42,477 nucleotides of DNA from Lachnospiraceae bacterium (GTDB lineage: Bacteria; Bacillota; Clostridia; Lachnospirales; Lachnospiraceae), in assembly GCA_024403355.1 (NCBI GenBank), contig JAKSRW010000026.1, positions 1 through 42,477 of the forward strand, read 5' to 3'. Under the pieces are notes generated by a model. It saw only the letters and a program-made list of their open reading frames with translations, did no database searches and was not told the origin of the DNA. Shown one piece after another: positions 42,227-42,477 of this stretch. The stretch's first letter is position 1. Each line of letters starts with the position of its first letter. The position numbers and the translations under genes are program-made.

Positions 42227-42477
42227 TTAAGCCTCTACAGGATAAACACTTGCCTGCTTCTTGTCTCTGCCTTTTCTCTCGAATCTTAAGGTACCGTCAA
42301 CGAGTGCATATAATGTATCATCGCTGCCAAGACCTACATTAGTTCCGGGATGAATCTTTGTTCCGCGCTGTGTGTACAGTACGCTGCCAGCTGTAACTAA
42401 CTGACCGTCTGCACGCTTGGGTCCTAATCTCTTAGACTCGGAATCTCTACCGTTCTTAGTAGAACCAACACCCTTTT
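42227..42477 (-). CDS. rpmA: 50S ribosomal protein L27 (partial, N-terminus outside window)
   Basis: The visible 83 codons read [20 protein letters not shown] and end with QASVYPVEA and a stop. This is all but the first few residues of L27. The N-terminal extension that some Firmicutes cleave off by Prp lies beyond the window. It heads the conserved rpmA-obg order; rplU and prp should follow on the far side. Confidence 0.95.
   Translation of the reverse strand, partial: KGVGSTKNGRDSESKRLGPKRADGQLVTAGSVLYTQRGTKIHPGTNVGLGSDDTLYALVDGTLRFERKGRDKKQASVYPVEA

Overview
The window reads as a chromosomal core region of a low-to-medium GC Gram-positive anaerobe of the class Clostridia, most likely Lachnospiraceae. 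This is inferred from gene content and ribosome binding sites; no 16S gene is present. Supporting signs are DivIVA and SepF together with a full MinCDE set, LexA with an Ala-Gly cleavage site, a NadD-YqeK fusion, and many start sites preceded by AGAAAGG, which complements the far 3' end (CCUUUCU) of Firmicute 16S rRNA. About 41 genes are packed tightly. No tRNA, rRNA or CRISPR array is visible.

Layout. 1-1500: a 53-nt repeat cut by the window edge, then pyrH and frr with a strong terminator. 1500-9300: a membrane-anchored MutS-like ATPase, mutS, mutL and miaA (mismatch repair and tRNA modification). 9350-11434: a YnbB-type PLP lyase family protein and radC. 11471-21370: an elongation and division cluster, mreB-mreC-mreD-PBP2-minC-minD-minE-rodA, a methylglyoxal-synthase homologue and a D,D-carboxypeptidase lipoprotein. 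21526-27227: a small P-loop protein, a HlyD-like membrane protein, yggS, sepF, divIVA, lspA and rluD. 27249-31774: an AAA-type ATPase, a BlaI-type repressor, degV, a 479-bp gene-free stretch with hairpins and a consensus promoter, and a Xer-type recombinase. 31800-38888: an amidase and lexA (divergent), a PQ-loop-like membrane protein with a degenerate SGNH protein, a CitA/CitB-type two-component pair and an SGNH esterase. 38914-42477 (minus strand): rsfS, nadD-yqeK, yhbY, obg and the 3' part of rpmA, a classical conserved block.

How the genes work together. The central 15 kb holds the machinery that sets rod shape (MreBCD, RodA, PBP2), places the septum (MinCDE, DivIVA, SepF) and trims the wall (carboxypeptidase, amidase). 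Around it lie DNA repair and SOS control (MutS, MutL, RadC, LexA) and ribosome maturation (Frr, RluD, RsfS, YhbY, Obg).

The main unusual signals are: (1) two near-identical 18-bp perfect palindromes overlapping the -10 hexamers of radC and of the blaI-like gene 18 kb away, suggesting a small shared regulon; (2) a methylglyoxal-synthase homologue lacking both catalytic aspartates; (3) a hairpin-rich, promoter-driven RNA element whose last 53 nt recur exactly at the window start with the same 3' boundary, like a mobile-element end; (4) a start-site leader, GTTTGC-N9-AGAAAGG, before four unrelated genes, and extra AUGs inside the spacer of eight genes; (5) a 34-bp hairpin palindrome of recombination-site geometry upstream of the Xer-type gene.
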